Below, in pieces: positions 43,133-50,943 of a DNA stretch of 64,000 nucleotides (its first letter is position 1; each line of letters starts with the position of its first letter). The stretch is from the NCBI GenBank assembly GCA_966211795.1, contig CBIHNW010000022.1, forward strand, positions 14,004-78,003, written 5' to 3'. A program made the position numbers and the translations under genes. The notes below the pieces were generated by a model. The model searched no databases and was not told the DNA's origin. It saw only the letters and a program-made list of their open reading frames with translations. The stretch comes from 21-14-0-10-47-8 sp966211795 (GTDB lineage Bacteria > Bdellovibrionota > Bdellovibrionia > Bdellovibrionales > Bdellovibrionaceae).

Positions 43133-44145
43133 GCAAATGTTCTCCGAACGGTTTCAACAAAGTTTCGCACATTGATTTCCGGAGTTTTTGGCAGCACCCC
43201 GTGACCCAAACCGCAGACCCAGCCCTTGCGCTGCTCAGGCGTCAGATCCTGCAAAGGCTTCAGGTACTCGGCCAAGGCTTTTGGAAAATCATCGGGATGC
43301 AGGTGCAGCAGGCTTTGATCAAAATTTCCCTGCACGAATCCCGGCGTGTGCTTCAGTTGCGGGATCAGATCATTGCGATGGTCATAGCCTTGACCCGTCC
43401 ACGGAATTTTCTGCCACTCGGAATTAAAATGTGCCGGCTGGGTGCCACGAGAGTAATACCCAAGCTTTCCCGGAAAAGCGTTGGCGAGCTCCGCCAGCAC
43501 CGGCTGCACGGCGGATTGAAAGAGTGCGGGCGAAAGTTCTCCGGCTGCCGTATCGAAAATCATGACGACGTCGGCGCCGCCTTCAAATTGCAGACGGATG
43601 TTTTCTTTCAGGAACGCGGTGATCAATTTTGAAAACTGATTCCACAAGGGCCACGACGTTTTCGAGCGCAGCAAGTTTCCGGCGTGCGAGCCTTCCATCG
43701 CGTAAACGAACAAGGTCCAAGGACCGCCGATAAATCCGATCAGGCCTTTCGAAGGCGACAGTCTTTCGCGCGTGAGCTTCAAGGCCTCTTTTTGAAAGAT
43801 CATTTCCTGCGCCGCTTCGATGGCGGGCTTTAAAGTTTGAAAGTTCTCGGCGTTTAATTCAAAGCCAAGCTTCGGGCCACCGTCGGAGTAATCCAAAGGC
43901 ATGCCCAGGGCTTTCAGCGGAAACAGGATATCGCTGAACAAGATGGCGGCATCGAAATCGAAATCCTGAACCGGGCCCATGGCGACTTCGGCCGCAAGCT
44001 CGGGATTCAGGCACAGGTCCATGAACGTGTGCTTCACCTTCAGGTTTTGATAATGACTGTGGTAACGACCCGCCTGGCGCATCATCCAGATCGGTGGCGT
44101 CTTCACCACTTCTTTCTGCAAAGTTTTTTGAAATAGATTTTTCAT
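43129..44145 (-). CDS. hemE: Uroporphyrinogen decarboxylase
   Basis: HemE removes four carboxyl groups from uroporphyrinogen III to give coproporphyrinogen III. The 338-residue protein has PPIWMMRQAGRYHSHYQ near the N-terminus, AAILFSDILFPLKALGM with the catalytic Asp, GFIGGPWTLFVYAMEG and the C-terminal GWVCGLGHGVLPKTPEINVRNFV. Length and motifs are normal. It overlaps the response-regulator gene upstream and hemN downstream by four bases each. Confidence 0.97.
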   Translation of the reverse strand: MKNLFQKTLQKEVVKTPPIWMMRQAGRYHSHYQNLKVKHTFMDLCLNPELAAEVAMGPVQDFDFDAAILFSDILFPLKALGMPLDYSDGGPKLGFELNAENFQTLKPAIEAAQEMIFQKEALKLTRERLSPSKGLIGFIGGPWTLFVYAMEGSHAGNLLRSKTSWPLWNQFSKLITAFLKENIRLQFEGGADVVMIFDTAAGELSPALFQSAVQPVLAELANAFPGKLGYYSRGTQPAHFNSEWQKIPWTGQGYDHRNDLIPQLKHTPGFVQGNFDQSLLHLHPDDFPKALAEYLKPLQDLTPEQRKGWVCGLGHGVLPKTPEINVRNFVETVRRTFA

Positions 44146-44816
44146 TTGTCACTCCCGGGGTGAATCCACTGATAGCCAATGCCGCGGACCGAACGGATCC
44201 ACTGCTCGTTTTCGTCCCTCAGCGCGTTTCTCAATCGCACGATGGCGTTGTCGATGGTGCGGTGGCTGAGATCTTTGTCTTCGCCCCACACCAGGTTGAT
44301 GATCTCATCCCGGCTGACGGCCGCGGGCGAGCGTTCGATCAATAATTTTAAAATCACCATGTCTTTGACCGGCGGATATTCGATCTTTCCATTCTTCCAA
44401 TGAATAGAAAACGAGTTCAGCTGCACGCTGCCGCCGGGAATTTCGATGGTGGGGGCGGAAACATGCTCTTTCAGCACGTGCTTCACGCGCATCAAGACTT
44501 CTTTGAGATGATAGGGCTTCGGGATGAAATCCTCGGCCCCGGCCTCGAAGCCACGCAGGCGAACCTCGGGCTCATTTTGCGCGGTCAAAAATAAAAACAA
44601 GGGTCGGGCCACACCGGTGAAAGAATCGGCGATCTCAAAGCCGTTTCCGTCCGGCAGTCCAATATCCAAGATCAAAAGATCATAGCGATCTTTCTTAAGC
44701 CAGTCGAAGGCTTCGGCTTTCGACTGGCTCCACTGCACCTGGTATTCTTTGGCGAGCTCGGATTTGAGCACGTCGCCCAAAGTGCGATCGTCTTCGACCA
44801 GCAGGATTTTCTTCAT
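44142..44816 (-). CDS. OmpR/PhoB-family response regulator within the haem operon
   Basis: The 224-residue protein has a receiver domain with the acidic pair LVEDD (about 7-10), phosphoacceptor Asp51 in LLILDIGLPDGNGF, Thr in FLTAQ and Lys in FIPKPYH. Its OmpR-type winged helix (about 128-220) has the recognition helix SHRTIDNAIVRLRNAL, similar to the RTVD-type helix of PhoB. Members of this family bind direct repeats with an 11-bp period. Exactly such a repeat lies between hemA and hemB (49358-49379), so it may control the haem genes. Overlaps of four bases couple it to the kinase before and hemE after. Confidence 0.92.
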   Translation of the reverse strand: MKKILLVEDDRTLGDVLKSELAKEYQVQWSQSKAEAFDWLKKDRYDLLILDIGLPDGNGFEIADSFTGVARPLFLFLTAQNEPEVRLRGFEAGAEDFIPKPYHLKEVLMRVKHVLKEHVSAPTIEIPGGSVQLNSFSIHWKNGKIEYPPVKDMVILKLLIERSPAAVSRDEIINLVWGEDKDLSHRTIDNAIVRLRNALRDENEQWIRSVRGIGYQWIHPGSDK

Positions 44817-45694
44817 GCTTCGCCCCCCAGCTTGCCGGGAGCTTCGATGTTCACCTGAAATCCGCTCGCCAGGGGCGGAAATTCCAAACGACAGTTCATG
44901 CGCTTGAGCAGCGAATTGGTCAGGTAAAGCCCGATGCCATTTCCCTTTGAGGACACTTTGGAAAGCATGCCGCCCCCCAAAGATCGATGATCGCCATGAA
45001 AGCCTTTGCCGTTATCGACAAAGCTCAAGGAAATTTTTCCGGGCGCGCTTTGTTTGACGTGAATGTCGATGCGGGTCGCTTGACCATGAAAGTGCGAATT
45101 CTGCATGAGATTGCGAAACACACTTTGCAGTGCTTGCGGATCTCCCTGAATGACGGCGTTTTCGTGCAGGTGAATTTCGGCTTCGGGCCATTCGGGACGA
45201 AGCTTTGATAAAAGCTGGTGCAGGCTGACGGCTTGAGTGAGCAGCGTTTGCTCTTCACCCTTGGACACCCACAGCGAATTTTCCAATTGCAGATCGAGAT
45301 GCGTGACCTCGTCCAGCAGCTTTTGCAAATCAGCACTTGGTGCCTTTTGGGCTAAGACTTCGGCACGAACCCGCAAACGGTTGAGCGAGGTTTTCAGATC
45401 ATGCGAAAAGTTTGAGAAGAAAAGACGCAGCCGCAAGTTTCTGAGACGCTCTTGATTGGTGAGCATCAACAAAGCCGCACCCCCACCGAAAATCAAGGCC
45501 AGCAGGATCGAGCCTTCCCACAGCAGCATGCGCCGAAAGCTATGGAATTTTTCAGGCGCTAAACCAACCCCGAGATGCTCCAATTGCTCAAGCGCAAAGA
45601 TAAACCACCAGGTCACCAGCGAAAACGTGAACACAAACCAAAATATAGACAGGACCAATTTCCATCGGTCCAGGCGAAACGTCTGATGCCCCAT
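44813..45694 (-). CDS. Membrane sensor histidine kinase within the haem operon
   Basis: The 293-residue protein has two membrane segments (about 12-33 and 59-78) enclosing a small periplasmic loop of about 25 residues, too small for a usual sensor domain. There is no clear HAMP domain. Phosphoacceptor His98 lies in FFSNFSHDLKTSLNRLR. The ATPase domain has an N box (VFRNLMQNSHFHG) with the usual second Asn replaced by Ser/His, then FVDNGKGF and GNGIGLYLTNSLL. The short loop suggests sensing within the membrane, for instance of quinone, haem or envelope state. It partners with the adjacent regulator (44142). Its ATG overlaps the hemL stop by one base (TAATG). Confidence 0.9.
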   Translation of the reverse strand: MGHQTFRLDRWKLVLSIFWFVFTFSLVTWWFIFALEQLEHLGVGLAPEKFHSFRRMLLWEGSILLALIFGGGAALLMLTNQERLRNLRLRLFFSNFSHDLKTSLNRLRVRAEVLAQKAPSADLQKLLDEVTHLDLQLENSLWVSKGEEQTLLTQAVSLHQLLSKLRPEWPEAEIHLHENAVIQGDPQALQSVFRNLMQNSHFHGQATRIDIHVKQSAPGKISLSFVDNGKGFHGDHRSLGGGMLSKVSSKGNGIGLYLTNSLLKRMNCRLEFPPLASGFQVNIEAPGKLGGEA

Positions 45695-46965
45695 TAAATC
45701 CCTTCGAGTGCGCCCCGAATTGTTCGTGCGGTTTCCGACAGAATTTCGTCGGTGTGCGCGAGCGATAGGAATCCCACCTCATAGGCATGGGGCGCAAGGT
45801 AAATTCCCTGCGACAAAGTTCGCGAAAAGAGCTTTTTAAAGAACTCTTTCTGCCCCGCCGGGATTTGGTTGACCCGACGAACCGGCTCTTCAGTTTTAAG
45901 ATGAAACCAGAACAGGCTGCCAAAGCGAACCATCTGCAGGCCGTGCTCTTGAAAGGTTGTTTTTAAAAGAGACTCGAACTGCTGACCGCGCTTTTCCAGC
46001 ACCTGCCAGCCATTTAATTTTTCCATTTTCTGCAAAGTGCAAAGCCCGGCGCGCATGCCCACCGGATTGGCACTGAGTGTTCCCGCTTGATAAACCGGCC
46101 CATTCGGAGCGACCAGATCCATCAGATCCCGGCGACCACCGTAACAGCCGACCGGAAATCCGCCGCCCACGACTTTACCGTAGGTCACCAGATCCGGTTT
46201 GATTCCCAAGATCTCGGCCATTCCGCCAAGACCGACGCGAAATCCGGAGATCACTTCGTCAAAGATCACCAAGCTTTGGTGCTGACGCGCGATCTCGGCT
46301 ACCTTCAGCAAGAATTCTTTTTTCTGAATGAGCAAACCGAAATTCGCCGGCAAGGGTTCCAGAATCACGGCCGCGATGTCTTTTCCGTGTCGGTCAAAGA
46401 TCTCTTGCAAACCCTGAACATCATCCAAAGGACAAACCAACGTGCTTTCGACCGCTTCGGGACTGAGTCCGGCGCTAGAGGAGGCCGCCGTTCCTGCCAG
46501 ACCACTGCCGGACTGAACCAGCAATGAATCGACGTGGCCGTGATAGCAGCCTTCAAATTTGAGAATTTTATTTCGTCCCGTCGCCGCCCGCGCGACACGC
46601 AGAGCGCTCATCACCGCTTCGGTGCCAGAAGAAACAAAGCGCAGTTTTTCAACCCACGGAATTTTCTGCGTGATCCATTCGGCCAGTTCCAGACTGTAAG
46701 GCTCGCACGCACCGAAGGACCAGGCGGTCGAGATCATTTCGTGCACTTGAGATTCAACATCCGTATCGCGGTGACCCAGCACCAAGGGACCGAAGCTTTG
46801 GCAATAGTCGATGTACTTTTGGCCTTCCACGCTCCACAGATAAGCGCCTTGGGCTTTTTGAAAAAACACCGGATCTTGTCCCAGGCCCGAGAAGCTGCGG
46901 ATGGGCGAGTGCACGCCTCCGGGGGCTACTTTTTTGGCGCGTTCAAATAACTGTGATGAATTCAT
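45694..46965 (-). CDS. hemL: Glutamate-1-semialdehyde 2,1-aminomutase
   Basis: HemL, a PLP enzyme, converts glutamate-1-semialdehyde to 5-aminolevulinate in the C5 pathway. The 423-residue protein begins SSQLFERAKKVAPGGVHSPIRSF. It has FVSSGTEAVMSALRVARAATGR and GCYHGHVDSLLVQSGSG. The PLP aspartate lies in LVIFDEVISGFRV and catalytic Lys264 in LVTYGKVVGGGFPVG. Length and motifs are normal. It overlaps the hemC stop by 23 bp and its stop touches the kinase ATG. Confidence 0.96.
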   Translation of the reverse strand: MNSSQLFERAKKVAPGGVHSPIRSFSGLGQDPVFFQKAQGAYLWSVEGQKYIDYCQSFGPLVLGHRDTDVESQVHEMISTAWSFGACEPYSLELAEWITQKIPWVEKLRFVSSGTEAVMSALRVARAATGRNKILKFEGCYHGHVDSLLVQSGSGLAGTAASSSAGLSPEAVESTLVCPLDDVQGLQEIFDRHGKDIAAVILEPLPANFGLLIQKKEFLLKVAEIARQHQSLVIFDEVISGFRVGLGGMAEILGIKPDLVTYGKVVGGGFPVGCYGGRRDLMDLVAPNGPVYQAGTLSANPVGMRAGLCTLQKMEKLNGWQVLEKRGQQFESLLKTTFQEHGLQMVRFGSLFWFHLKTEEPVRRVNQIPAGQKEFFKKLFSRTLSQGIYLAPHAYEVGFLSLAHTDEILSETARTIRGALEGI

Positions 46966-48370
46966 CGCTCAACTCCACAAAAATATTCTGATCCGTTTGA
47001 AGCTCGTTCTTGATCATCTGAAAGGTCCGACCCGGCCCGCAGATGTGAGACTTTTGCCGCAAGATCGGAAAAGCTTCAAGCGCCTTTAAAAATTCGCTGC
47101 CACTTTTCCAGACAAAGGCGTCGCTCGTCGGCAGTTCGCGGCTCACAAGCTCTAAATCAAGCTCGTAGGTTGCGACCCGCTGGCCCGGCTCTGCCAGGTG
47201 GCTGAGACTGCACCAATGAAGCTCTTTGCCGGACACGTGCTCAAGTCTTGCATCTTCGCCTTCACCCAAACCTTCAGCACAGCCTTGCACCCACGTGCCG
47301 GCCGCCGCCAATTTTTTCCAGGTTTGCAGGCCGGCCGCCCACAAGATCTTGTCGGTCGGTGCTTGGTTCTGCCAAGCTTCCGCTCGAGAGATAAAATAGG
47401 CATCAGCCGCTGGCAGCTCGGGGTTTAATTTCCGGCGTTCGCTTTTAAATTCCAGGCGAGAGACGGTCATTTTTGCCGGACGTGGCTTTCGCGGATGAAA
47501 ATTTTTAAGATGAATCTTCTCGCCCGCTGGGGTGAGCCCCTTGACGATTTCCAGTCGGCCAAAAGATCGCTCGAGCACGCTCATGCCCAGGGCCAGATGG
47601 CAGCCGCCACCAAATTCTTTTAAAATATCCCGCTCGCGCTGCGCTGATTGAAACGAAGTTTTACAGTTGATGCGCGCAAGCTTTTCTTTGACGTCGGTGC
47701 GGCTGCGGTGGACCTCGATCGCTAGCGCGCCTTGCGCCGCCGCATTGGGATTTTCCGTGAGCGGCATCACCATCCACTGAAGCCCCGAGATCGCCTTTCG
47801 CAAGGACGCCTGGGTCTCGGGAAATTTCTGATCCGTCAGCAGGCGATCGATCGCGGCCTTGGCGACGATCAAACCGTCCGTCTGCGGATCATCCAAAAGT
47901 TTTTGCACGCGGGTCGAAATATTTCCGCGCACGGAAGCAAATTCGATCGACGTCGTTTTCCAAGGTAAAACCTGCGGTAAAAAATCTTTCAGGTTGAAGG
48001 CCCGGCGTGGAGAAGAAGAAAAAAGACGGACCTCGGCTTTTTGCAACGAGGACTTTTTAAATAAGAGCAGATCCCGTTGATCTTCTCGCGGCAAGGTGGC
48101 GAATATTTCGGTGTGCTCTTTGGTTTCGGTCGGAAGATCCTTCCACGAATGCACCACCATGTCGGTTTTCTGCGCCACCAGATCCTGATAAAAATCTTCG
48201 GTGAAGACACCCTTCTCGGGCATTTTCCACAGGGGCTCGTTCAGGTTTTGATCCCCCAAGGACTGACGAAAGAGATAATCGATTTTGCTGGCCGAGTTTT
48301 TTTGCAAAGCTTCGCCCACTTGGAAAGCCTGAATCTGCGCCAAAGGACTTTGGCGCGCCGAAATTTTCAT
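46943..48370 (-). CDS. hemC: Hydroxymethylbilane synthase with C-terminal HemD-like extension
   Basis: The first 310 or so residues of this 475-residue protein are porphobilinogen deaminase: KISARQSPLAQIQAFQVGEAL, VVHSWKDLPTET with the catalytic Asp78, FSSSPRRAFNL, and FGGGCHLALGM with Cys257 as the dipyrromethane attachment site. The normal family ends there. The remaining 150 or so residues (ISRAEAWQNQ, ILWAAGLQTWKKLAAAG, SDAFVWKSGSEFLKAL, ICGPGRTFQMI) resemble a diverged, shortened uroporphyrinogen III synthase. No separate hemD is in the cluster, so this tail is the best candidate for that step. It overlaps hemA by four bases and hemL by 23. Confidence 0.9.
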   Translation of the reverse strand: MKISARQSPLAQIQAFQVGEALQKNSASKIDYLFRQSLGDQNLNEPLWKMPEKGVFTEDFYQDLVAQKTDMVVHSWKDLPTETKEHTEIFATLPREDQRDLLLFKKSSLQKAEVRLFSSSPRRAFNLKDFLPQVLPWKTTSIEFASVRGNISTRVQKLLDDPQTDGLIVAKAAIDRLLTDQKFPETQASLRKAISGLQWMVMPLTENPNAAAQGALAIEVHRSRTDVKEKLARINCKTSFQSAQRERDILKEFGGGCHLALGMSVLERSFGRLEIVKGLTPAGEKIHLKNFHPRKPRPAKMTVSRLEFKSERRKLNPELPAADAYFISRAEAWQNQAPTDKILWAAGLQTWKKLAAAGTWVQGCAEGLGEGEDARLEHVSGKELHWCSLSHLAEPGQRVATYELDLELVSRELPTSDAFVWKSGSEFLKALEAFPILRQKSHICGPGRTFQMIKNELQTDQNIFVELSDEFITVI

Positions 48371-49326
48371 AAATCATCCCAACCGTAAGGCCGAATCTGG
48401 CTTTTTGTTTCCTGCTGCGTCTTCCACTGCCCGATCAGGTGCATGGCGCGGCCATAAAGGTCCTGCACGTCCTGTTGAAATTCCGCCGTGCGGGTCGTGA
48501 AATCCTGCAAGGTCAGATGCAGTCGTGGCAAGATCGAAGGTTTGAATTTGTCTGAATCCGCGCGCAGATCAAAAAGCTGATGATCTTCCGAAAAGTCTTT
48601 GGCCATAAGCCAGGCTTCGAGCTCGGCATGCGACAAAGGGGCGGCGACGACAATCACCTGGCTCGCCGGAGTCATTTCGGAAAGCTCCAGGATGCGCTCG
48701 GCTTTGTCTTTGGCGAATTGCGCTTTTTCGGGATCGCGGCACCAGATGCGAAATCCGGCTTTGCTTTGCACCCACGGCAAGAGCTCTTTCACCAGATGTC
48801 CCGCGCCGATCAAATCCACCGTCTGATTTTTTTCAAGGTGACGGCGTAAGAGCGAGCCGTAGCTCTGCGAACCTGATCCGCACAGCACCCGTTCGCGCAC
48901 GCTTTTCACCAGCGAAAAGATCGCTTCGATGCGCCGACGGTTTTGATTTTTCCACGGCAGATCTTCGGGAAGTGCTTTCCACCAGTCTTTGAATTGGCCG
49001 AAGACTTCGGTCTCACCCACCAGGGGTGAACGCAGACCGCACAGCACTTCGACCAGAAAAACTTCGGCGTCGAGTCCACTTTGAAATTCGGCGTTCGGCA
49101 GAGCTTCGATTTGGTTTGCTTGCAGCAAATCCAAAAACAAAATTTGACGGCGACAGGTTTTCCAAACTAAGAATGAAGGTGTCACCTCTTCATTGAAATC
49201 GTTGGAAGCATTTGCCGAATCCTCGCCACTTGCCGATCCTGCAGACAATCCCACTGCCGATCCCGAGAGATCGGACGCGAGATCTGTGGTTGCTCCAGCC
49301 TGATGAAAAAACGCCAATTCTGACAT
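48367..49326 (-). CDS. hemA: Glutamyl-tRNA reductase, short and diverged
   Basis: HemA reduces glutamyl-tRNA to glutamate-1-semialdehyde, the first committed step of the C5 pathway. At 319 residues it is about 100 shorter than usual. A Ser/Ala/Gly-rich stretch (about 20-45) replaces part of the N-terminal domain. The catalytic Cys58 is in VWKTCRRQILF, where most enzymes have STCNR. The key family motif is present as GLRSPLVGETEVFGQFK, and NADPH binding as VDLIGAGHLVKELL. The C-terminal dimerisation domain looks much reduced. The operon position, ahead of hemC and hemL, makes the function secure despite divergence. It is the first gene of the leftward operon, 64 bp from hemB. Confidence 0.88.
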   Translation of the reverse strand: MSELAFFHQAGATTDLASDLSGSAVGLSAGSASGEDSANASNDFNEEVTPSFLVWKTCRRQILFLDLLQANQIEALPNAEFQSGLDAEVFLVEVLCGLRSPLVGETEVFGQFKDWWKALPEDLPWKNQNRRRIEAIFSLVKSVRERVLCGSGSQSYGSLLRRHLEKNQTVDLIGAGHLVKELLPWVQSKAGFRIWCRDPEKAQFAKDKAERILELSEMTPASQVIVVAAPLSHAELEAWLMAKDFSEDHQLFDLRADSDKFKPSILPRLHLTLQDFTTRTAEFQQDVQDLYGRAMHLIGQWKTQQETKSQIRPYGWDDL

Positions 49327-49357
49327 GAATTCAGCTTAGCAAAGGGCCGGATTTGAA

Positions 49358-49379
49358 TTGTCATAGGTTTGTCATAAAC
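49358..49379 (+). promoter_or_regulatory. Pho-box-like tandem direct repeat between hemA and hemB
   Basis: TTGTCAT occurs twice (49358-49364 and 49369-49375) at exactly 11-bp spacing, each followed by four AT-leaning bases (AGGT, AAAC). This is the architecture of PhoB/OmpR-family sites; the Escherichia coli Pho box is CTGTCAT-N4-CTGTCAY. It lies 12 bp before the hemB ATG and about 30 bp from hemA. It is too close to hemB for simple class-II activation of that gene, so repression of hemB or control of the hemA side is likelier. Confidence 0.5.
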
Positions 49380-49390
49380 AGAGGTGTGTC

Positions 49391-50371
49391 ATGGAACTTT
49401 TAAGACGTCCGCGTCGAAACCGCCAAACTCAAGGCCTTCGCGATCTGGTCGCAGAGGCGTATTTAAACCCAGCTCATTTGGTTTACCCGGTTTTCATCTC
49501 GGAGGGCGAAAATCAGATCACACCCATCACCACCCTTCCGGGTCAGGACCGCGTCAGTGTCGACGTTTTGTGCAAACGCCTGCACGAGTGGATCGATCTC
49601 GGGCTAAAACACTTCGCCCTCTTCCCGCAAATTGCGGAAAATTTGAAGGATCCCAAGGGCCGCGAAGCCTTAAATGAAAACGGGCTTCTCGCTCGCGCCA
49701 TCAAACAAATCAAGGACACGCATCCCGAAATTAATTTGATCACCGATGTGGCACTGGATCCATTCTCAAGCGATGGTCATGATGGCATTGTGGAAAATGG
49801 TCGCATCCTGAATGATGAAAGTGTCGAAGCCCTTTGCGCGATGGCCGTTTGCCAAGCTCGTTGGGGCGCGGATTCAGTCGCTCCTTCCGACATGATGGAT
49901 GGACGCGTGGGCGCCATCCGCAAAGCACTCGATCAGGAAAGTTTCACCGGCACTTCGATCATCGCGTACTCGGCCAAATACGCTTCCAGTTTTTATGGGC
50001 CTTTTCGCGAAGCATTGAATTCAGCACCGAAAAGTGGCGATAAAAAAACTTATCAGATGGATTTCCGCAATTCGCGTGAAGCCCTGCTCGAAGTGCGCCT
50101 GGACATCGAAGAAGGCGCCGACATGGTGATGGTGAAGCCGGGGTTGAGTTATCTGGATGTGATCGCCAAGATCAAAGCGAACTTTGAAATTCCGGTCGCG
50201 GCCTATAACGTCAGTGGCGAATACGCCATGGTCAAAGCGGCGGCGTCTCTGGGAGCTTTAAAGGAAGATCAGGCGGTTCTGGAAATTCTGATGTCCTTTC
50301 GCCGAGCCGGCGCGGATGCGATTTTCACCTATCATGCGCCTCATGCTGCTCGTCTTTTGCAACGATCCTAG
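49391..50371 (+). CDS. hemB: 5-Aminolevulinate dehydratase (porphobilinogen synthase)
   Basis: HemB condenses two 5-aminolevulinates into porphobilinogen. The 326-residue protein starts RRPRRNRQTQGLRDLVAEAYL. Two Schiff-base lysines are in YSAKYASSFYGPFREA (Lys196) and MVMVKPGLSYLD (Lys249), and APSDMMDGRVGAIRKAL is conserved. The metal segment reads DVALDPFSSDGHDGIVENG, lacking the three-cysteine zinc site of the CxCxxxxxGHCG type, so it belongs to the magnesium/zinc-independent class. GAGGT precedes the ATG. It diverges from hemA, so the Pho-box-like element lies between the two arms of the pathway. Confidence 0.97.
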   Translation: MELLRRPRRNRQTQGLRDLVAEAYLNPAHLVYPVFISEGENQITPITTLPGQDRVSVDVLCKRLHEWIDLGLKHFALFPQIAENLKDPKGREALNENGLLARAIKQIKDTHPEINLITDVALDPFSSDGHDGIVENGRILNDESVEALCAMAVCQARWGADSVAPSDMMDGRVGAIRKALDQESFTGTSIIAYSAKYASSFYGPFREALNSAPKSGDKKTYQMDFRNSREALLEVRLDIEEGADMVMVKPGLSYLDVIAKIKANFEIPVAAYNVSGEYAMVKAAASLGALKEDQAVLEILMSFRRAGADAIFTYHAPHAARLLQRS

Positions 50372-50502
50372 CATTGCTTTCTGACATAGATAAGCATCGT
50401 GCCATTTTGCCAATCTAAACAGGGCACTGTTTTCTCGTTGCTCGCTTTACCCCCGCGGTGCTTAAACCTAATCAGGTTCAAAGTTTTGCGGAGGGTCTAA
50501 GC

Positions 50503-50937
50503 ATGAAATCCGACGGCCGCGCCATTTTGCTTGTCGAAGACAACGCCGATGATGAAGCTTTGACCCTGCGGGCTTTCGAAAAAAACAACATCAAAAATCA
50601 AGTCATCGTCGCTCGCGATGGGGCCGAAGCTCTGGACGTGCTCTTCGGGCGAAAAGCCGAGCCGGTCAAACCCCAAGTCATTCTTTTGGATCTCAAGTTG
50701 CCAAAGATTGATGGTCTCAGCGTCCTCAAAAAAATCCGTGAAAGTCCGATCACGCATTCTTTGCCAGTCGTGATTTTGACGTCATCGCGAGAAGATCAGG
50801 ACTTGATTACGGGATACGATTTTGGCGCCAACAGCTACGTGCGAAAGCCAGTGAGCTTCACCGAGTTCATCGAAGCCGTTCGCCAGTTGGGTTTGTATTG
50901 GTTGATTTTAAACGAGACTCCACCTTCCAAAGAATGA
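50503..50937 (+). CDS. Single-domain CheY-like response regulator (Rcp1 type)
   Basis: GGAGGG before ATG 50503 sets the start (144 residues). The protein is a lone receiver domain: LVEDNADDE acidic pocket, phosphoacceptor Asp63 in VILLDLKLPKIDGLSVLKKIR, VVILTSS and the conserved Lys in SYVRKPVSFTEF. The length and the DDEALTLRAFEKNNIKNQV region resemble Rcp1, the partner of cyanobacterial phytochrome-type kinases. It has no output domain. The kinase encoded at 52594, three genes on in the same operon, has a phytochrome-like transmitter and is the likely partner. Confidence 0.92.
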   Translation: MKSDGRAILLVEDNADDEALTLRAFEKNNIKNQVIVARDGAEALDVLFGRKAEPVKPQVILLDLKLPKIDGLSVLKKIRESPITHSLPVVILTSSREDQDLITGYDFGANSYVRKPVSFTEFIEAVRQLGLYWLILNETPPSKE

Positions 50938-50943
50938 GGCCGA

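Noticed and set aside
50372..50502. tRNA or small RNA between hemB and the response regulator
   Set aside because: Only a weak GTGCC/GGCAC pairing was found; no cloverleaf, no T-loop GTTCAA box, no terminator.
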